From GCA-2733415 sp965178635 (lineage in GTDB: Bacteria > Bacteroidota > Bacteroidia > Flavobacteriales > Flavobacteriaceae), in the NCBI GenBank assembly GCA_965178635.1, contig CBCXVT010000002.1:1-64000 (forward strand): a stretch of 64,000 bases of DNA, in the 5' to 3' direction. Shown here piece by piece: positions 38,529 to 47,992 of this stretch. The notes under the pieces are model-generated. The model did not search any database and was not told the origin of the DNA. It worked only from the letters and a program-made list of their open reading frames with translations. Positions within the stretch are counted from its first letter, which is position 1. Each line of letters begins with the position of its first letter. The position numbers and the translations under genes are program-made.

Positions 38529-40421
38529 ATGAAACAAATTCAAAAAACATATGTTTTTGATTTTGACAGTACTCTAACTAGAGTAGAAGCACTTGATGTA
38601 TTAGCAGAAATTACCTTGGCTAATAATCCTCAAAAAGATTTAATTATTAATGAAATTATTGCTATCACTAATAAAGGGATTGATGGGGATATTTCATTTA
38701 CGGAATCTTTAGAACGACGAATTAACTTATTAAATGCTTCAAAAGAAGATCTATCTGTATTAACAGAACGTTTAAAAACTAAGGTTTCAAAATCTATTAT
38801 AGAGAATAAGGAGTTTTTTGAAAATTATTCGAATGATATATACGTCATTTCTTGTGGTTTTAAAGAATTCATAGATCCAATTGTAGCAGCATATAACATT
38901 CCATCTGAGCGTGTTTTTGCTAATACGTTTGAGTATGATGATGCGAATAATATTATAGGTTTTAATTCTGCTAATCCATTAGCAAAGCATAATGGAAAAA
39001 TTGAATGCTTGAAAAACTTAAATTTACCTGGTGAAGTTCAAGTTATAGGTGATGGTTATAGTGATTATGTAATGCGTGAAGCGGGTATAGCGGATAAGTT
39101 TTTTGCATATACAGAAAATGTTTCTCGGGATAAGGCCATTAATAATGCTGACCACGTGACGCCAAATTTAGATGAGTTTCTTTATGTAAATAAATTACCA
39201 AGAAACATTTCATTTCCAAAACATCGTATCAAAATATTATTATTAGAAAATGTACATCCTGATGCATTTGAACGCTTATCTGACGATGGGTTTACCGTAG
39301 AAACAGTTTCACATAGTTTAAGTGAAGCCGATTTGATTGAGAAAATTAAAGACGTTCATGTTTTAGGAATTCGTTCTAAAACTCAAGTGACAGAACAAGT
39401 GATTGCTGCAGCTGAAAAGTTAATGGTAGTTGGAGCTTTTTGTATAGGTACAAAGCAAATCAATCTTGATGCTTGTAAAAATAATGGTGTTGTAGTGTTT
39501 AATGCACCGTATAGTAATACACGTTCTGTTGTTGAGTTAGCAATTGGTCAGATTATTATGTTAATGCGAAGTGTGTTTGCACGAAGTACTGAATTGCACC
39601 AAGGACAATGGAATAAAACCGCAAAAGGATCAAGAGAAGTTAGAGGTAAGAAACTTGGGATTGTAGGTTATGGAAACATAGGTAAGCAATTATCAATACT
39701 TGCAGAATCGTTAGGGATGCAAGTGTATTATTATGATATTGAAGACCGATTAGCATTAGGGAATACAAAAAAATGCAATAGCTTAAAAGAGTTGTTAGAA
39801 ACAGTAGATGTGGTATCGTTACATATTGATGATAATGCTAATAACAAAAATTATATTTCAACTGAAGAGTTAAGTTGGATGAAAGACGGTGCTGTATTTG
39901 TAAACTTATCAAGAGGATTTGTAGTAGATATTATCGCTTTAAAAGAGGCTTTGTTGTCTGGAAAAATTTCTGGAGCAGCAGTAGATGTTTTTCCAGTAGA
40001 ACCAAGAGCTAATGGAGAATTTGAAACTGAATTAAAAGGAATTCCGAATGTCATTTTAACGCCACATGTTGGAGGAAGTACAGAAGAAGCACAACGTGAC
40101 ATTGCTGATTTTGTTCCGAGTAAAATTATGGGTTATATGAATTCAGGTAATACTGTAGACGCTGTGAATTTTCCAAACATTCGTTTGCCTCGTCAAGAAA
40201 ATAGCCATCGTTTTTTACATATTCATAAAAACGTTCCAGGAATTATGGCAAGTATAAATAAGGTATTAGCAACATTTGATTTGAACATAACTGGTCAGTA
40301 TTTGGCAACTGATTCTAGTGTTGGTTACGTCATAGTAGAAGTAGATAAAGAATACAATGAGAATGTGTTACAAGCATTAAAAGACATTGAGCACACTATC
40401 AAATTTAGAGTGTTGTATTAA
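38529..40421 (+). CDS. Fused phosphoserine phosphatase/D-3-phosphoglycerate dehydrogenase
   Basis: This 630-residue protein joins two serine-biosynthesis enzymes. Residues 1 to about 225 are a HAD phosphatase of the SerB type: nucleophile Asp11 and Asp13 in FDFDSTLTR, Ser108 in YVISCGF, and GDGYSDYVM at 174-182. Residues about 232-535 are a SerA dehydrogenase with the NAD-binding GIVGYGNIGKQL, and FCIGTKQINLDAC. A C-terminal ACT domain (KNVPGIMASINKVLATFDLNI) probably senses serine. The protein would catalyse steps 1 and 3 of serine synthesis; the transaminase SerC is not in the window. It lies just after the rRNA operon but behind its terminator. Confidence 0.92.
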   Translation: MKQIQKTYVFDFDSTLTRVEALDVLAEITLANNPQKDLIINEIIAITNKGIDGDISFTESLERRINLLNASKEDLSVLTERLKTKVSKSIIENKEFFENYSNDIYVISCGFKEFIDPIVAAYNIPSERVFANTFEYDDANNIIGFNSANPLAKHNGKIECLKNLNLPGEVQVIGDGYSDYVMREAGIADKFFAYTENVSRDKAINNADHVTPNLDEFLYVNKLPRNISFPKHRIKILLLENVHPDAFERLSDDGFTVETVSHSLSEADLIEKIKDVHVLGIRSKTQVTEQVIAAAEKLMVVGAFCIGTKQINLDACKNNGVVVFNAPYSNTRSVVELAIGQIIMLMRSVFARSTELHQGQWNKTAKGSREVRGKKLGIVGYGNIGKQLSILAESLGMQVYYYDIEDRLALGNTKKCNSLKELLETVDVVSLHIDDNANNKNYISTEELSWMKDGAVFVNLSRGFVVDIIALKEALLSGKISGAAVDVFPVEPRANGEFETELKGIPNVILTPHVGGSTEEAQRDIADFVPSKIMGYMNSGNTVDAVNFPNIRLPRQENSHRFLHIHKNVPGIMASINKVLATFDLNITGQYLATDSSVGYVIVEVDKEYNENVLQALKDIEHTIKFRVLY

Positions 40422-40439
40422 TAGAAATTACAACCACAT

Positions 40440-40478
40440 AAAAAAGCCATGATTATAACTTAATCATGGCTTTTTTTA
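40440..40478. terminator. Bidirectional terminator after the serine-synthesis gene
   Basis: AAAAGCCATGATTA and TAATCATGGCTTTT with a five-base loop, between convergent genes. Confidence 0.88.
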
Positions 40479-40495
40479 TATTCTTTAATATGAGT

Positions 40496-40828
40496 TTATA
40501 ACTCTTCTGGTGCTAAGGTAACTTCTAGTCCGTCTAACTCAGGGGTGATGTTTAATTGGCACCCTAAACGAGAATTATCCTCTACATGAAACGCTTCGGA
40601 AAGCATTGCTTCTTCATCGTATTCCATTTCAGGTAAGTCGTGTTCAGAGGTCACATAACATTGACAAGACGCACACATAGCCATGCCACCACAAGTACCG
40701 ATTGTGCCTTCCGGCACAAGCTCAAATCCTTTAATGACTTCCATTAAATTCATAGCCATATCCGTGGGCGCATCTACTTCGTGTAAATTCCCTTCGCGAT
40801 CAGTGATTTTTAATTTGATGTCCGACAT
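40496..40828 (-). CDS. 2Fe-2S ferredoxin (adrenodoxin type)
   Basis: A 110-residue protein whose cysteines at 46, 52, 55 and 90 (C-x5-C-x2-C, then the last in RLGCQL) fit vertebrate-type 2Fe-2S ferredoxins. The N-terminal strands read IKLKITDREGNLHEVDAP. An acidic surface favours docking to a reductase. Its start follows one base after the stop of the reductase gene at 40830, so the two form one operon and an electron-transfer pair. Confidence 0.92.
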   Translation of the reverse strand: MSDIKLKITDREGNLHEVDAPTDMAMNLMEVIKGFELVPEGTIGTCGGMAMCASCQCYVTSEHDLPEMEYDEEAMLSEAFHVEDNSRLGCQLNITPELDGLEVTLAPEEL

Positions 40829-40829
40829 C

Positions 40830-41891
40830 TTATAAATCTTTAATATTTAAAACTTGTTCTTTTTTAGCCACTTTCATAGAGCCGTCAAATCCTGCAACAC
40901 CTCCTACAGTTGTATATTTCATAACGTATTTTTTACCTGGATTGATACGTTTATAGGCACTTTGACACATTAATGTAGCTTCGTGAAACCCACATAAAAT
41001 TAATTTTAATTTACCAGGATAAGTATTTACATCACCAATAGCATAGATGCCTTCAATGTTAGTTTGGTAATCCAAAGCATTATTAACTTTAATAGCGTTC
41101 TTTTCTATTTCTAATCCCCAGTCGGCAATAGGCCCTAATTTAGGCAACAATCCGAATAGAGGAATAAAATAATCAGTTCCTTTGATTAAATCACCTTCAG
41201 TTTTATGTTTTATGGTAACACTTTTTAAGCTGTCGTTACCATGTATTTCTTTAACTTCAGCTTCAGTAATTAAATTTATTTTACCAATTTTAGCCAGTTC
41301 AGCTACTTTTTCAACAGAATCTAAAGCGCCTCTAAAATCATTTCGCCTATGCACTAAAGTAACTTCTGAAGCTACATCTGCTAAAAATATTGACCAATCT
41401 AAAGCTGAGTCACCACCACCTGCAATCACTACTTTTTTATTGCGATAGATTTCAGGATCTCTAATAATATAAGCCACCCCATTATCTTCAAAATCAGCGA
41501 TGTTAGGAATAGGCGGTTTACGTGGCTCAAAAGATCCTAAACCACCAGCAATAGCAACAACTGGTGCCTTGTGTTGCGTACCTTTATTAGTTGTAACAAT
41601 AAATGTTCCATCATCAAGTTTATCAATGGTATCTGCTCTTTCACCTAAAGTAAACCCAGGTTCAAACGCTTTAATTTGCTCCATTAAATTATCTACTAAA
41701 TCTCCAGCTAATACTTCCGGAAACGCTGGGATATCATAAATAGGTTTTTTAGGATATATTTCCGCACACTGTCCACCTGCTTGAGGTAAGGCATCTATTA
41801 AGTGACATTTTAGTTTTAATAATCCTGCTTCAAAAACTGTAAATAATCCAGTTGGTCCTGCTCCAATAATAATGATGTCCGTAGTAATCAT
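40830..41891 (-). CDS. Ferredoxin-NADP reductase, thioredoxin-reductase type
   Basis: A 353-residue FAD enzyme. FAD motif IIIIGAGPTGLFTVFEAG lies at the start; NADPH motif VVIAGGGDSALDWS lies mid-protein. It lacks the redox-active CxxC of thioredoxin reductase. The second FAD motif GIYAIGDVNTYPG is near the C-terminus. This is the bacterial TrxR-like ferredoxin-NADP reductase. With the next gene's ferredoxin it would shuttle electrons between NADPH and unknown oxygenases or iron-sulfur enzymes. Confidence 0.9.
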   Translation of the reverse strand: MITTDIIIIGAGPTGLFTVFEAGLLKLKCHLIDALPQAGGQCAEIYPKKPIYDIPAFPEVLAGDLVDNLMEQIKAFEPGFTLGERADTIDKLDDGTFIVTTNKGTQHKAPVVAIAGGLGSFEPRKPPIPNIADFEDNGVAYIIRDPEIYRNKKVVIAGGGDSALDWSIFLADVASEVTLVHRRNDFRGALDSVEKVAELAKIGKINLITEAEVKEIHGNDSLKSVTIKHKTEGDLIKGTDYFIPLFGLLPKLGPIADWGLEIEKNAIKVNNALDYQTNIEGIYAIGDVNTYPGKLKLILCGFHEATLMCQSAYKRINPGKKYVMKYTTVGGVAGFDGSMKVAKKEQVLNIKDL

Positions 41892-42016
41892 GTAACTCTG
41901 TTTTTTATCTACTGCAAAAATCTTAAATTTTATAATACTTTCAGTTGATTTTTATCATAAATATCTAATGTAGGCAGATTGTAAAATATTGATTTTGTTA
42001 TTTATTAGTTAAATAG

Positions 42017-42046
42017 TTGTTTCTGTCTACTAATTATGTAATTTTG
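42017..42046 (+). promoter_or_regulatory. Promoter of metK
   Basis: TTG at 42017, 19-base gap, TAATTTTG at 42039-42046. The mRNA would start near 42052, at the 5' base of the putative riboswitch. Confidence 0.65.
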
Positions 42047-42051
42047 TACCC

Positions 42052-42220
42052 GATAATTTATTCAGAGGAAAGATTTGACTGATTGCTACCTCATTAAAAA
42101 AAAGCTAAAGCAGTGTAAACTTCTTTAGACGCACACGTCAAATTTATCTGAAAAATTACGCTTCTCAATATTTGAGAAGATTATAAATTTGCTTCTAGCA
42201 TTGAAGCATGATTATTTTTT
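42052..42220 (+). promoter_or_regulatory. Probable SAM riboswitch (S-box variant) in the metK leader
   Basis: TTATTCAGA (from about 42058) pairs with TCTGAAAAA at 42149-42157 to close a P1-like stem. Inside lie AGAGGAAAGATTTGACTGAT, GCTACCTC, GCTAAAGCAG and a GACG-CACA-CGTC hairpin. The order AGAGG, GATTTG, GCnACCTC, GCTAAA recalls the S-box core in Bacteroidota. A perfect eight-base hairpin at 42161-42179 and GCTTC/GAAGC at 42191-42207, followed by TTTTTT, could be the expression platform. The gene that follows makes SAM, which fits feedback control. The call is from pattern only. Confidence 0.6.
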
Positions 42221-42240
42221 AAGAGTATTAAATTTTTTAT

Positions 42241-43494
42241 ATGGCATATTTATTTACATCTGAATCAGTTTCAGAAGGACATCCAGACAAAGTTGCAGAT
42301 CAGATTAGTGACGCTTTAATTGATAACTTTTTAGCATTTGATAAAGAATCTAAAGTTGCATGTGAAACTCTAGTAACAACTGGTCAGGTGGTTTTAGCTG
42401 GAGAAGTAAAATCAACAACTTATTTAGATGTTCAGAAAATAGCAAGAGAAACTATTAATAAGATAGGATATACTAAAAGTGAGTATATGTTTGATGGTAA
42501 TTCTTGTGGTGTGTTTTCAGCAATACATGAACAGTCAGATGATATTAGTAGAGGAGTTGATCGTGCAACTAAGGAAGAACAAGGTGCAGGAGATCAAGGA
42601 ATGATGTTTGGTTACGCTACTCGTGAAACTGAAAATTTTATGCCTTTGGCATTAGATTTATCTCACAGAATATTAAAAGAATTAGCAGAAATTAGAAGAG
42701 AAAATTCTGATATCATGTATTTGCGTCCAGATTCAAAAAGTCAAGTAACCATTGAGTACGCTGATGATAATACGCCACAGCGTATAGACGCTATAGTTGT
42801 GTCTACTCAACATGATGATTTTGATGAAGATGATGCTATGTTAGCAAAAATCAGAAAAGACATTATTAACATTGTTATCCCTAGAGTTATTGCAACGTTA
42901 CCAAAACACATTCAGGTGCTGTTTACGGATGATATCACTTATCATATTAACCCAACAGGAAAATTTGTAATTGGTGGCCCTCATGGAGATACTGGATTAA
43001 CAGGTCGTAAAATTATTGTAGATACTTACGGAGGTAAAGGTGCTCACGGTGGTGGTGCGTTCTCAGGAAAAGACCCAAGTAAAGTAGATAGAAGTGCTGC
43101 TTATGCTACACGACATATCGCTAAGAATTTAGTTGCAGCTGGTGTTTGTGATGAAATTTTAGTGCAGGTGTCTTACGCTATTGGTGTAGTAGAACCTATG
43201 GGAATATTTGTTGATACTTATGGCACTTGTCCGTTTAATATGACAGATGGAGAAATAGCTGAAAAGATTTCTGAAGTGTTTGATATGCGCCCATCAGCAA
43301 TTGAAGAGCGATTAAAGTTGCGTAATCCAATGTATAGTGAAACAGCTGCATATGGACATATGGGACGAAATAATGAAACTGTAACTAAAACATTTTCTCA
43401 GCCAAATGGCGAGTCTATAACACTTGATGTAGAGTTGTTCACTTGGGAGAAATTAGATTATGTAGATAAAGTAAAAACTGCTTTCGGATTATAG
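42241..43494 (+). CDS. metK: S-adenosylmethionine synthase
   Basis: This 417-residue protein makes SAM from methionine and ATP in the cytoplasm. Signatures: FTSESVSEGHPDKVADQISDA at the N-terminus, GAGDQGMMFGYA in the middle and GGGAFSGKDPSKVDRSAAY near residue 270, all textbook. The length is that of the Bacteroidota form. The 190-base leader carries a putative SAM riboswitch, so expression probably falls when SAM is abundant. Confidence 0.96.
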   Translation: MAYLFTSESVSEGHPDKVADQISDALIDNFLAFDKESKVACETLVTTGQVVLAGEVKSTTYLDVQKIARETINKIGYTKSEYMFDGNSCGVFSAIHEQSDDISRGVDRATKEEQGAGDQGMMFGYATRETENFMPLALDLSHRILKELAEIRRENSDIMYLRPDSKSQVTIEYADDNTPQRIDAIVVSTQHDDFDEDDAMLAKIRKDIINIVIPRVIATLPKHIQVLFTDDITYHINPTGKFVIGGPHGDTGLTGRKIIVDTYGGKGAHGGGAFSGKDPSKVDRSAAYATRHIAKNLVAAGVCDEILVQVSYAIGVVEPMGIFVDTYGTCPFNMTDGEIAEKISEVFDMRPSAIEERLKLRNPMYSETAAYGHMGRNNETVTKTFSQPNGESITLDVELFTWEKLDYVDKVKTAFGL

Positions 43495-43517
43495 AGCGCT
43501 ATTTTTACAAATGAGAT

Positions 43518-43560
43518 AAGCCTCACCGATTTTAAAAGTCGGTGAGGCTTCTTTTTTTTA
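43518..43560 (+). terminator. Terminator of metK
   Basis: AAGCCTCACCGA and TCGGTGAGGCTT with a nine-base loop, then a long T run. Confidence 0.9.
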
Positions 43561-43572
43561 GAATGGGATGTT

Positions 43573-43580
43573 TATATTTG
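43573..43580 (+). promoter_or_regulatory. -7 element of the zinc-ribbon SDR gene
   Basis: TATATTTG, a perfect TAnnTTTG, 36 bases before the ATG. Confidence 0.5.
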
Positions 43581-43616
43581 TTGCTATAATCCCAAATAGA
43601 TTTTAGATATTAAAAT

Positions 43617-45167
43617 ATGGAGCATTTAAATGACGCGGTAAACACCGAAGTGAGTAATGAAGATATTGAAAAATGTATTTCAATTTTAGAAAAACTGTCT
43701 GAAAATACTACTCAAGTATTTGAACTTCCTGAGGACAAAAGAATTGCTTTAATGAAAGCTGCTGGACTATTGTCTAGACCAAATAGAGACAAATTTCAAC
43801 AGAGAAGAAAGGACGCTAAAAAAGCAGCCAAACGAAAAATGATTGAACGCGACAAACATGCGCGTAAAACAACAGGAATTCGGAGTGCTCGTGAAGCAAC
43901 TGTTTTTATAGCGCCAACTATGTTGGAACTTCCAAAAGATAAAGAACCAGAAGAATTAGAGTCGCCAAGAAATTGTTATGTCTGTAAAACAGTATACACT
44001 AAATTGCATCACTTTTATGACACCATGTGTACAGAATGTGGAGATTTTAATTATGCCAAACGTTACCAAACTGCAGATTTAACAGGACAAGTAGCCGTGG
44101 TTACTGGGTCAAGATTAAAAATAGGATACCATATTACGTTAATATTATTGCGTTCTGGTGCTACAGTTGTAGCAACAACACGTTTTCCTGCAGATTCTGC
44201 TTTGCGTTTTTCTAAAGAACCCGATTTTAAAGATTGGGGACATCGTTTAAAAATTCACGGGTTAGATTTAAGGCATATCCCAAGTGTTGAAATTTTCTGT
44301 AATTTCATAGAGCAGCAGTACGACAGATTGGATATTTTAATAAACAATGCAGCACAAACGGTGAGACGTCCCGCTGGATTCTATCAACACTTAATGGCAA
44401 TGGAAGAAAAACCTATAGAGAAGTTACCTCAATTTGCTCAAGATTTATTGAAGGATCATAAGTTTTGTTTGCAAGAATTAGATGAGTTAACAACTAACGC
44501 TGCTGATCAAAAAAATAACACTCTACCAGTTTCATGGCATGGACCTGAACCTGGTATTGGAATTCGTTCATCGGCTAAACTATCTCAAATACCCTATAGT
44601 TTTGACAATTCATTACAAGCAAGCGAGGTTTTCCCAGAAGGCGAGTTAGATGCCGATTTACAACAAGTTGATTTGCGTAAAACGAATAGCTGGCGTTTGA
44701 AACTAGGAGAAATTGAAACGACAGAAATGATTGAAGTTCAATTGGTAAATGCAGTTGCACCTTTTGTATTGTGTAACCGTTTATCAAAGTTAATGCGTGC
44801 TGAAAACACAGGAAAAAAGCACATCATAAACGTGTCTGCAATGGAAGGGAAATTCCATAGATTTTTTAAGGAAGATCGTCATCCGCATACCAATATGGCT
44901 AAAGCAGCCTTGAACATGATGACACATACATCAGCATTAGATTTTGCAAAAGATGGTGTGTTTATGAATGCAGTTGATACGGGGTGGGTAACAGATGAGG
45001 ACCCTGCAGAGTTATCTAAAAAGAAAGTTGAAGTGCATGATTTTCAGCCACCTTTAGATATTGTTGATGGTGCCGCCAGAGTTTTAGATCCGTTAATTGA
45101 TGGAATAAACACTGGGAAACATTGGTGTGGGAAATTCTTGAAAGATTATAGGCCAATTGATTGGTAG
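43617..45167 (+). CDS. Short-chain dehydrogenase/reductase with N-terminal zinc-ribbon extension
   Basis: A 516-residue protein. Residues 1-110 are a charged helical region (Lys/Arg-rich at 61-85). Cys120, Cys123, Cys138 and Cys141 form a CxxC-x14-CxxC zinc ribbon. The Rossmann fold starts at about 155 with VVTGSRLKIG (163-170) and LINNAAQ (241-247). An insertion of about 130 residues follows. Ser407 and Lys429 align with the catalytic Ser and Lys, but the Tyr four residues before the Lys is Thr425. It may therefore be inactive, or use another residue. The substrate is unknown. A terminator separates it from metK, so they are independent. Confidence 0.8.
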   Translation: MEHLNDAVNTEVSNEDIEKCISILEKLSENTTQVFELPEDKRIALMKAAGLLSRPNRDKFQQRRKDAKKAAKRKMIERDKHARKTTGIRSAREATVFIAPTMLELPKDKEPEELESPRNCYVCKTVYTKLHHFYDTMCTECGDFNYAKRYQTADLTGQVAVVTGSRLKIGYHITLILLRSGATVVATTRFPADSALRFSKEPDFKDWGHRLKIHGLDLRHIPSVEIFCNFIEQQYDRLDILINNAAQTVRRPAGFYQHLMAMEEKPIEKLPQFAQDLLKDHKFCLQELDELTTNAADQKNNTLPVSWHGPEPGIGIRSSAKLSQIPYSFDNSLQASEVFPEGELDADLQQVDLRKTNSWRLKLGEIETTEMIEVQLVNAVAPFVLCNRLSKLMRAENTGKKHIINVSAMEGKFHRFFKEDRHPHTNMAKAALNMMTHTSALDFAKDGVFMNAVDTGWVTDEDPAELSKKKVEVHDFQPPLDIVDGAARVLDPLIDGINTGKHWCGKFLKDYRPIDW

Positions 45168-45182
45168 GATAAATTAGAAACT

Positions 45183-45221
45183 AAAAAAGCCTCTTTGATT
45201 TTTTCAAAGAGGCTTTTTTTA
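45183..45221. terminator. Bidirectional terminator
   Basis: AAAAAGCCTCTTTGA and TCAAAGAGGCTTTTT with a T-rich loop, between convergent genes. Confidence 0.9.
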
Positions 45222-45238
45222 TGGCTGATTACAATATA

Positions 45239-47944
45239 TTACAAGTTGTAAATAACTCTAAAGGTTACAAAACGAGGTTGAATGTAGTACTCAGATGTAT
45301 TTACAGAAAAGTCACTTTGACTCGTGTTTATTTGTGATTTGGTATCTAATAAATTACTAGCCTTTAATTCTAGTTCCCATTGGCTGTCCTTATCTTTTCT
45401 ATAGGCTAAAGACGCATTCAAGAAATCATAGGTATTTTCAGCACCTAAGTCATTACTAAAATTAGTATAGGTATAATCAGTTCTAAAGGTTAATACTTTC
45501 CAAATAAGAGCATCAAAATCAATTGATGGTGATTTTGTGTAAGCTTTTGAACGTGCATTACCTAAATCAGTATCTTGAATGGTGTGCCTGTAGCTTAACT
45601 CAACATTTGGCGCTTTTCTGAAATTAGTTCTAAATTGTGCCCTGTAAGATTGTGTGTAATTCTCATTTGCAGATTGTGTTGTACCAATAAAGTTGTTGAA
45701 TTTTGAATAACTAAAATTACCACTTGCAGTAGCTCTTAATTTTCCGAAGGTTCTTTGGAATCGCCCATTTGCATTAACGCTTTCATCAGCAAAGTTAGAG
45801 TTTAGAGGTGAGTTAATTCTGATAATTCCTGGTTCAGAAAAATTTCGAATGCGATCAATATTTTTATTATAACTCACATTAGCAAATACATTTGTGTAAT
45901 TAAACATGTTAAAACTGAAATACGTCAGGTTTAAATTATGTGATAACGCACTTTCTAACTCAGGGTTTCCTGTAAAAAATGAATTGTAATTATTCATAAC
46001 AATTCCTCTGGCTAATTGAGTAACATCAGTAAATGCAGTACTCATACTATAGTTAAAGTTGATGTTTTCCGACTTCTTTAATTGAATACGTGTGTTAAAA
46101 TCTGGTAAAACTCTAAAGAAATTATCTTTATAAGTAGTTCCAAATTGAGTGTTTTTTGCACTATAAGCGTGACCAGAAAGTCCAGGTGTAATGGTGAATT
46201 TCCCTAACTTTAAACGGTAATGTAAACCAACATATAAATCATTAAAGGTATAATTTGTCTCATTTGTATCTAGTCCGTTATTAATAGTAGGTGTTGGATT
46301 AAATTCATCACCATTATCTAAAAACTGAAATAAATCAGTATTGAATTTCTGATTACTATACAAATTTCCTAAAGTAACATTGATATTACTCTTATCATTT
46401 AAAATATTCCAATAATCAATTTTGGCATCAGCTTGATTCGATTTCACGCGTTTATCTTGTGCTACATCATAATTAACTTGTCCGTTATCTAAACCAAGTT
46501 CTGAAGCGGTAGTGCTATAACTTGCTTTGTCTTCTAAAATTGCATTGTAAAACGGGTCTTCATCTTCAATTAAATATTGTGCTTCTAATGAAAATATATT
46601 TGTCTCGTTTAACGTGTAATAATAGTTTAAACTTTGATTGATACTATATGGGTTTGAAGATTCTTCTTGATCAATATTACCTAATAGAGAAGAAGAATAG
46701 TTTTGAAATTGCGTCTCTTTTGATGTGCGACCTAAAATATCATAATCTAATTGATTATTACTATTTGGTTTGTATTTAGCACTTAATTTCAACATGGCCA
46801 AATCACTTTTTTGATGTGTATTGTTTTCGGTAAACTCATCCGCATTAGGTAAGTTTAAGTCACTGTTATATGTCACAGCATTATTTTCTTGCATGTTAAT
46901 TCTACTACTAGAAAATATTCCAAAACCACTAATGTCTAAAGTTTTACTAGGCGCAAAGCTGAAGTTAGCAGCACCGAATTTAGTATCGATGTCTTTTGCC
47001 TTGTTATTTTGTAAAGTTAAGAACCCTAAGTCGTTATTCCCTAAACTGATACTCGTTCCGCTTTGTCTACTCGGATTTCTAAATCCACCTGTAAAGTTGA
47101 AATAATCACGACGTGTAAACGCTACTTCACCTATGTTGTTTATGTCACCAATAATATTTACACTGTATTCCGGACTGTAATAAAACAATTTAGGTTGAAT
47201 GATGTACAAACCATCATTTTCTGAAAATCCACCACCAGCAGTTACCGTACCAAACCAAAAACTCTTTTTACCGTCTTTTAATTTGATGTTTAAAGCGATG
47301 TTATCTTGATTGTTCTGAACACCGCTTAATTGCCCAACATCGGCATGATTTTTTAAAACTTCAATTTTATCAACAGCATTTGCAGGAATGTTTTTAGTTG
47401 CCAATTTAGAATCGCCATCAAAGAATTCTTTTCCTTCAACCATGACTTTCCCAACAACTTTTCCTTCAACTTCAACTTGTCCATCGTCGTTAATTTCTAC
47501 ACCAGGGAGTTTTTTAAGAACATCTTCTAGTTTACGTTCTGTTCCGTTTTTAAATGAATCTGCATTATAAACCATAGTATCACCTTTTATGGTTACTGGC
47601 ATGTCATAGGTTAATTCAACGGCATCTAAAGCATTATCCTCTACTAAATTAAAATCTTTAGTGATAGAAATTTCTTTAGTGGTTAAAGTTTCTTCATGAT
47701 TTTTCATACCTATATAACTCACTTGTAGCTTATAAGTAGCGTTTTTATTTAAGGTTAATTTATAACGACCTTGATCGTTTGTAATTCCGTATGAATCTAA
47801 GTTTTTAGTTTCTTGATTTATAGCGATGACATTGGCTAAATCTAACGGATTTCCAATACTATCTTTTACAACTCCTTCTACTTTAATTTGAGCAAAGGAA
47901 TAACTTGTCACTACTAAAAGTAACGCTGTCAATAGGTGTTTCAT
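45239..47944 (-). CDS. Outer-membrane beta-barrel protein with carboxypeptidase-regulatory domain (TonB-receptor-like)
   Basis: This 901-residue protein has a signal peptide (MKHLLTALLLVVTSYSFAQ), then a carboxypeptidase-regulatory-like domain (GVVKDSIGNPLDLANVIAIN, residues 22-105). A plug-like region follows with RKLEDVLKKLPGVEINDDGQ and IPANAVDKIEVLKN. A long barrel of Asn/Tyr-rich strands ends FVTFRVIYNL. This is the OMP_b-brl_3 type common in Bacteroidota, related to TonB receptors. It is probably the barrel partner of the two GLPGLI genes immediately upstream on the same strand (spacer of 48 bases). The substrate is unknown. Confidence 0.88.
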   Translation of the reverse strand: MKHLLTALLLVVTSYSFAQIKVEGVVKDSIGNPLDLANVIAINQETKNLDSYGITNDQGRYKLTLNKNATYKLQVSYIGMKNHEETLTTKEISITKDFNLVEDNALDAVELTYDMPVTIKGDTMVYNADSFKNGTERKLEDVLKKLPGVEINDDGQVEVEGKVVGKVMVEGKEFFDGDSKLATKNIPANAVDKIEVLKNHADVGQLSGVQNNQDNIALNIKLKDGKKSFWFGTVTAGGGFSENDGLYIIQPKLFYYSPEYSVNIIGDINNIGEVAFTRRDYFNFTGGFRNPSRQSGTSISLGNNDLGFLTLQNNKAKDIDTKFGAANFSFAPSKTLDISGFGIFSSSRINMQENNAVTYNSDLNLPNADEFTENNTHQKSDLAMLKLSAKYKPNSNNQLDYDILGRTSKETQFQNYSSSLLGNIDQEESSNPYSINQSLNYYYTLNETNIFSLEAQYLIEDEDPFYNAILEDKASYSTTASELGLDNGQVNYDVAQDKRVKSNQADAKIDYWNILNDKSNINVTLGNLYSNQKFNTDLFQFLDNGDEFNPTPTINNGLDTNETNYTFNDLYVGLHYRLKLGKFTITPGLSGHAYSAKNTQFGTTYKDNFFRVLPDFNTRIQLKKSENINFNYSMSTAFTDVTQLARGIVMNNYNSFFTGNPELESALSHNLNLTYFSFNMFNYTNVFANVSYNKNIDRIRNFSEPGIIRINSPLNSNFADESVNANGRFQRTFGKLRATASGNFSYSKFNNFIGTTQSANENYTQSYRAQFRTNFRKAPNVELSYRHTIQDTDLGNARSKAYTKSPSIDFDALIWKVLTFRTDYTYTNFSNDLGAENTYDFLNASLAYRKDKDSQWELELKASNLLDTKSQINTSQSDFSVNTSEYYIQPRFVTFRVIYNL

Positions 47945-47992
47945 TATTGTTTTGTGAGTTTGTGTAACTACTTTAATGGTTTTTTGCCAAGA

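Noticed and set aside
41182..41739. Plus-strand frames opposite the ferredoxin reductase gene
   Set aside because: Shadows of a well-supported gene; no recognisable product.
46821..47570. Plus-strand frames opposite the outer-membrane barrel
   Set aside because: They mirror the long minus-strand gene and have Ser/Leu/Pro-rich shadow composition.
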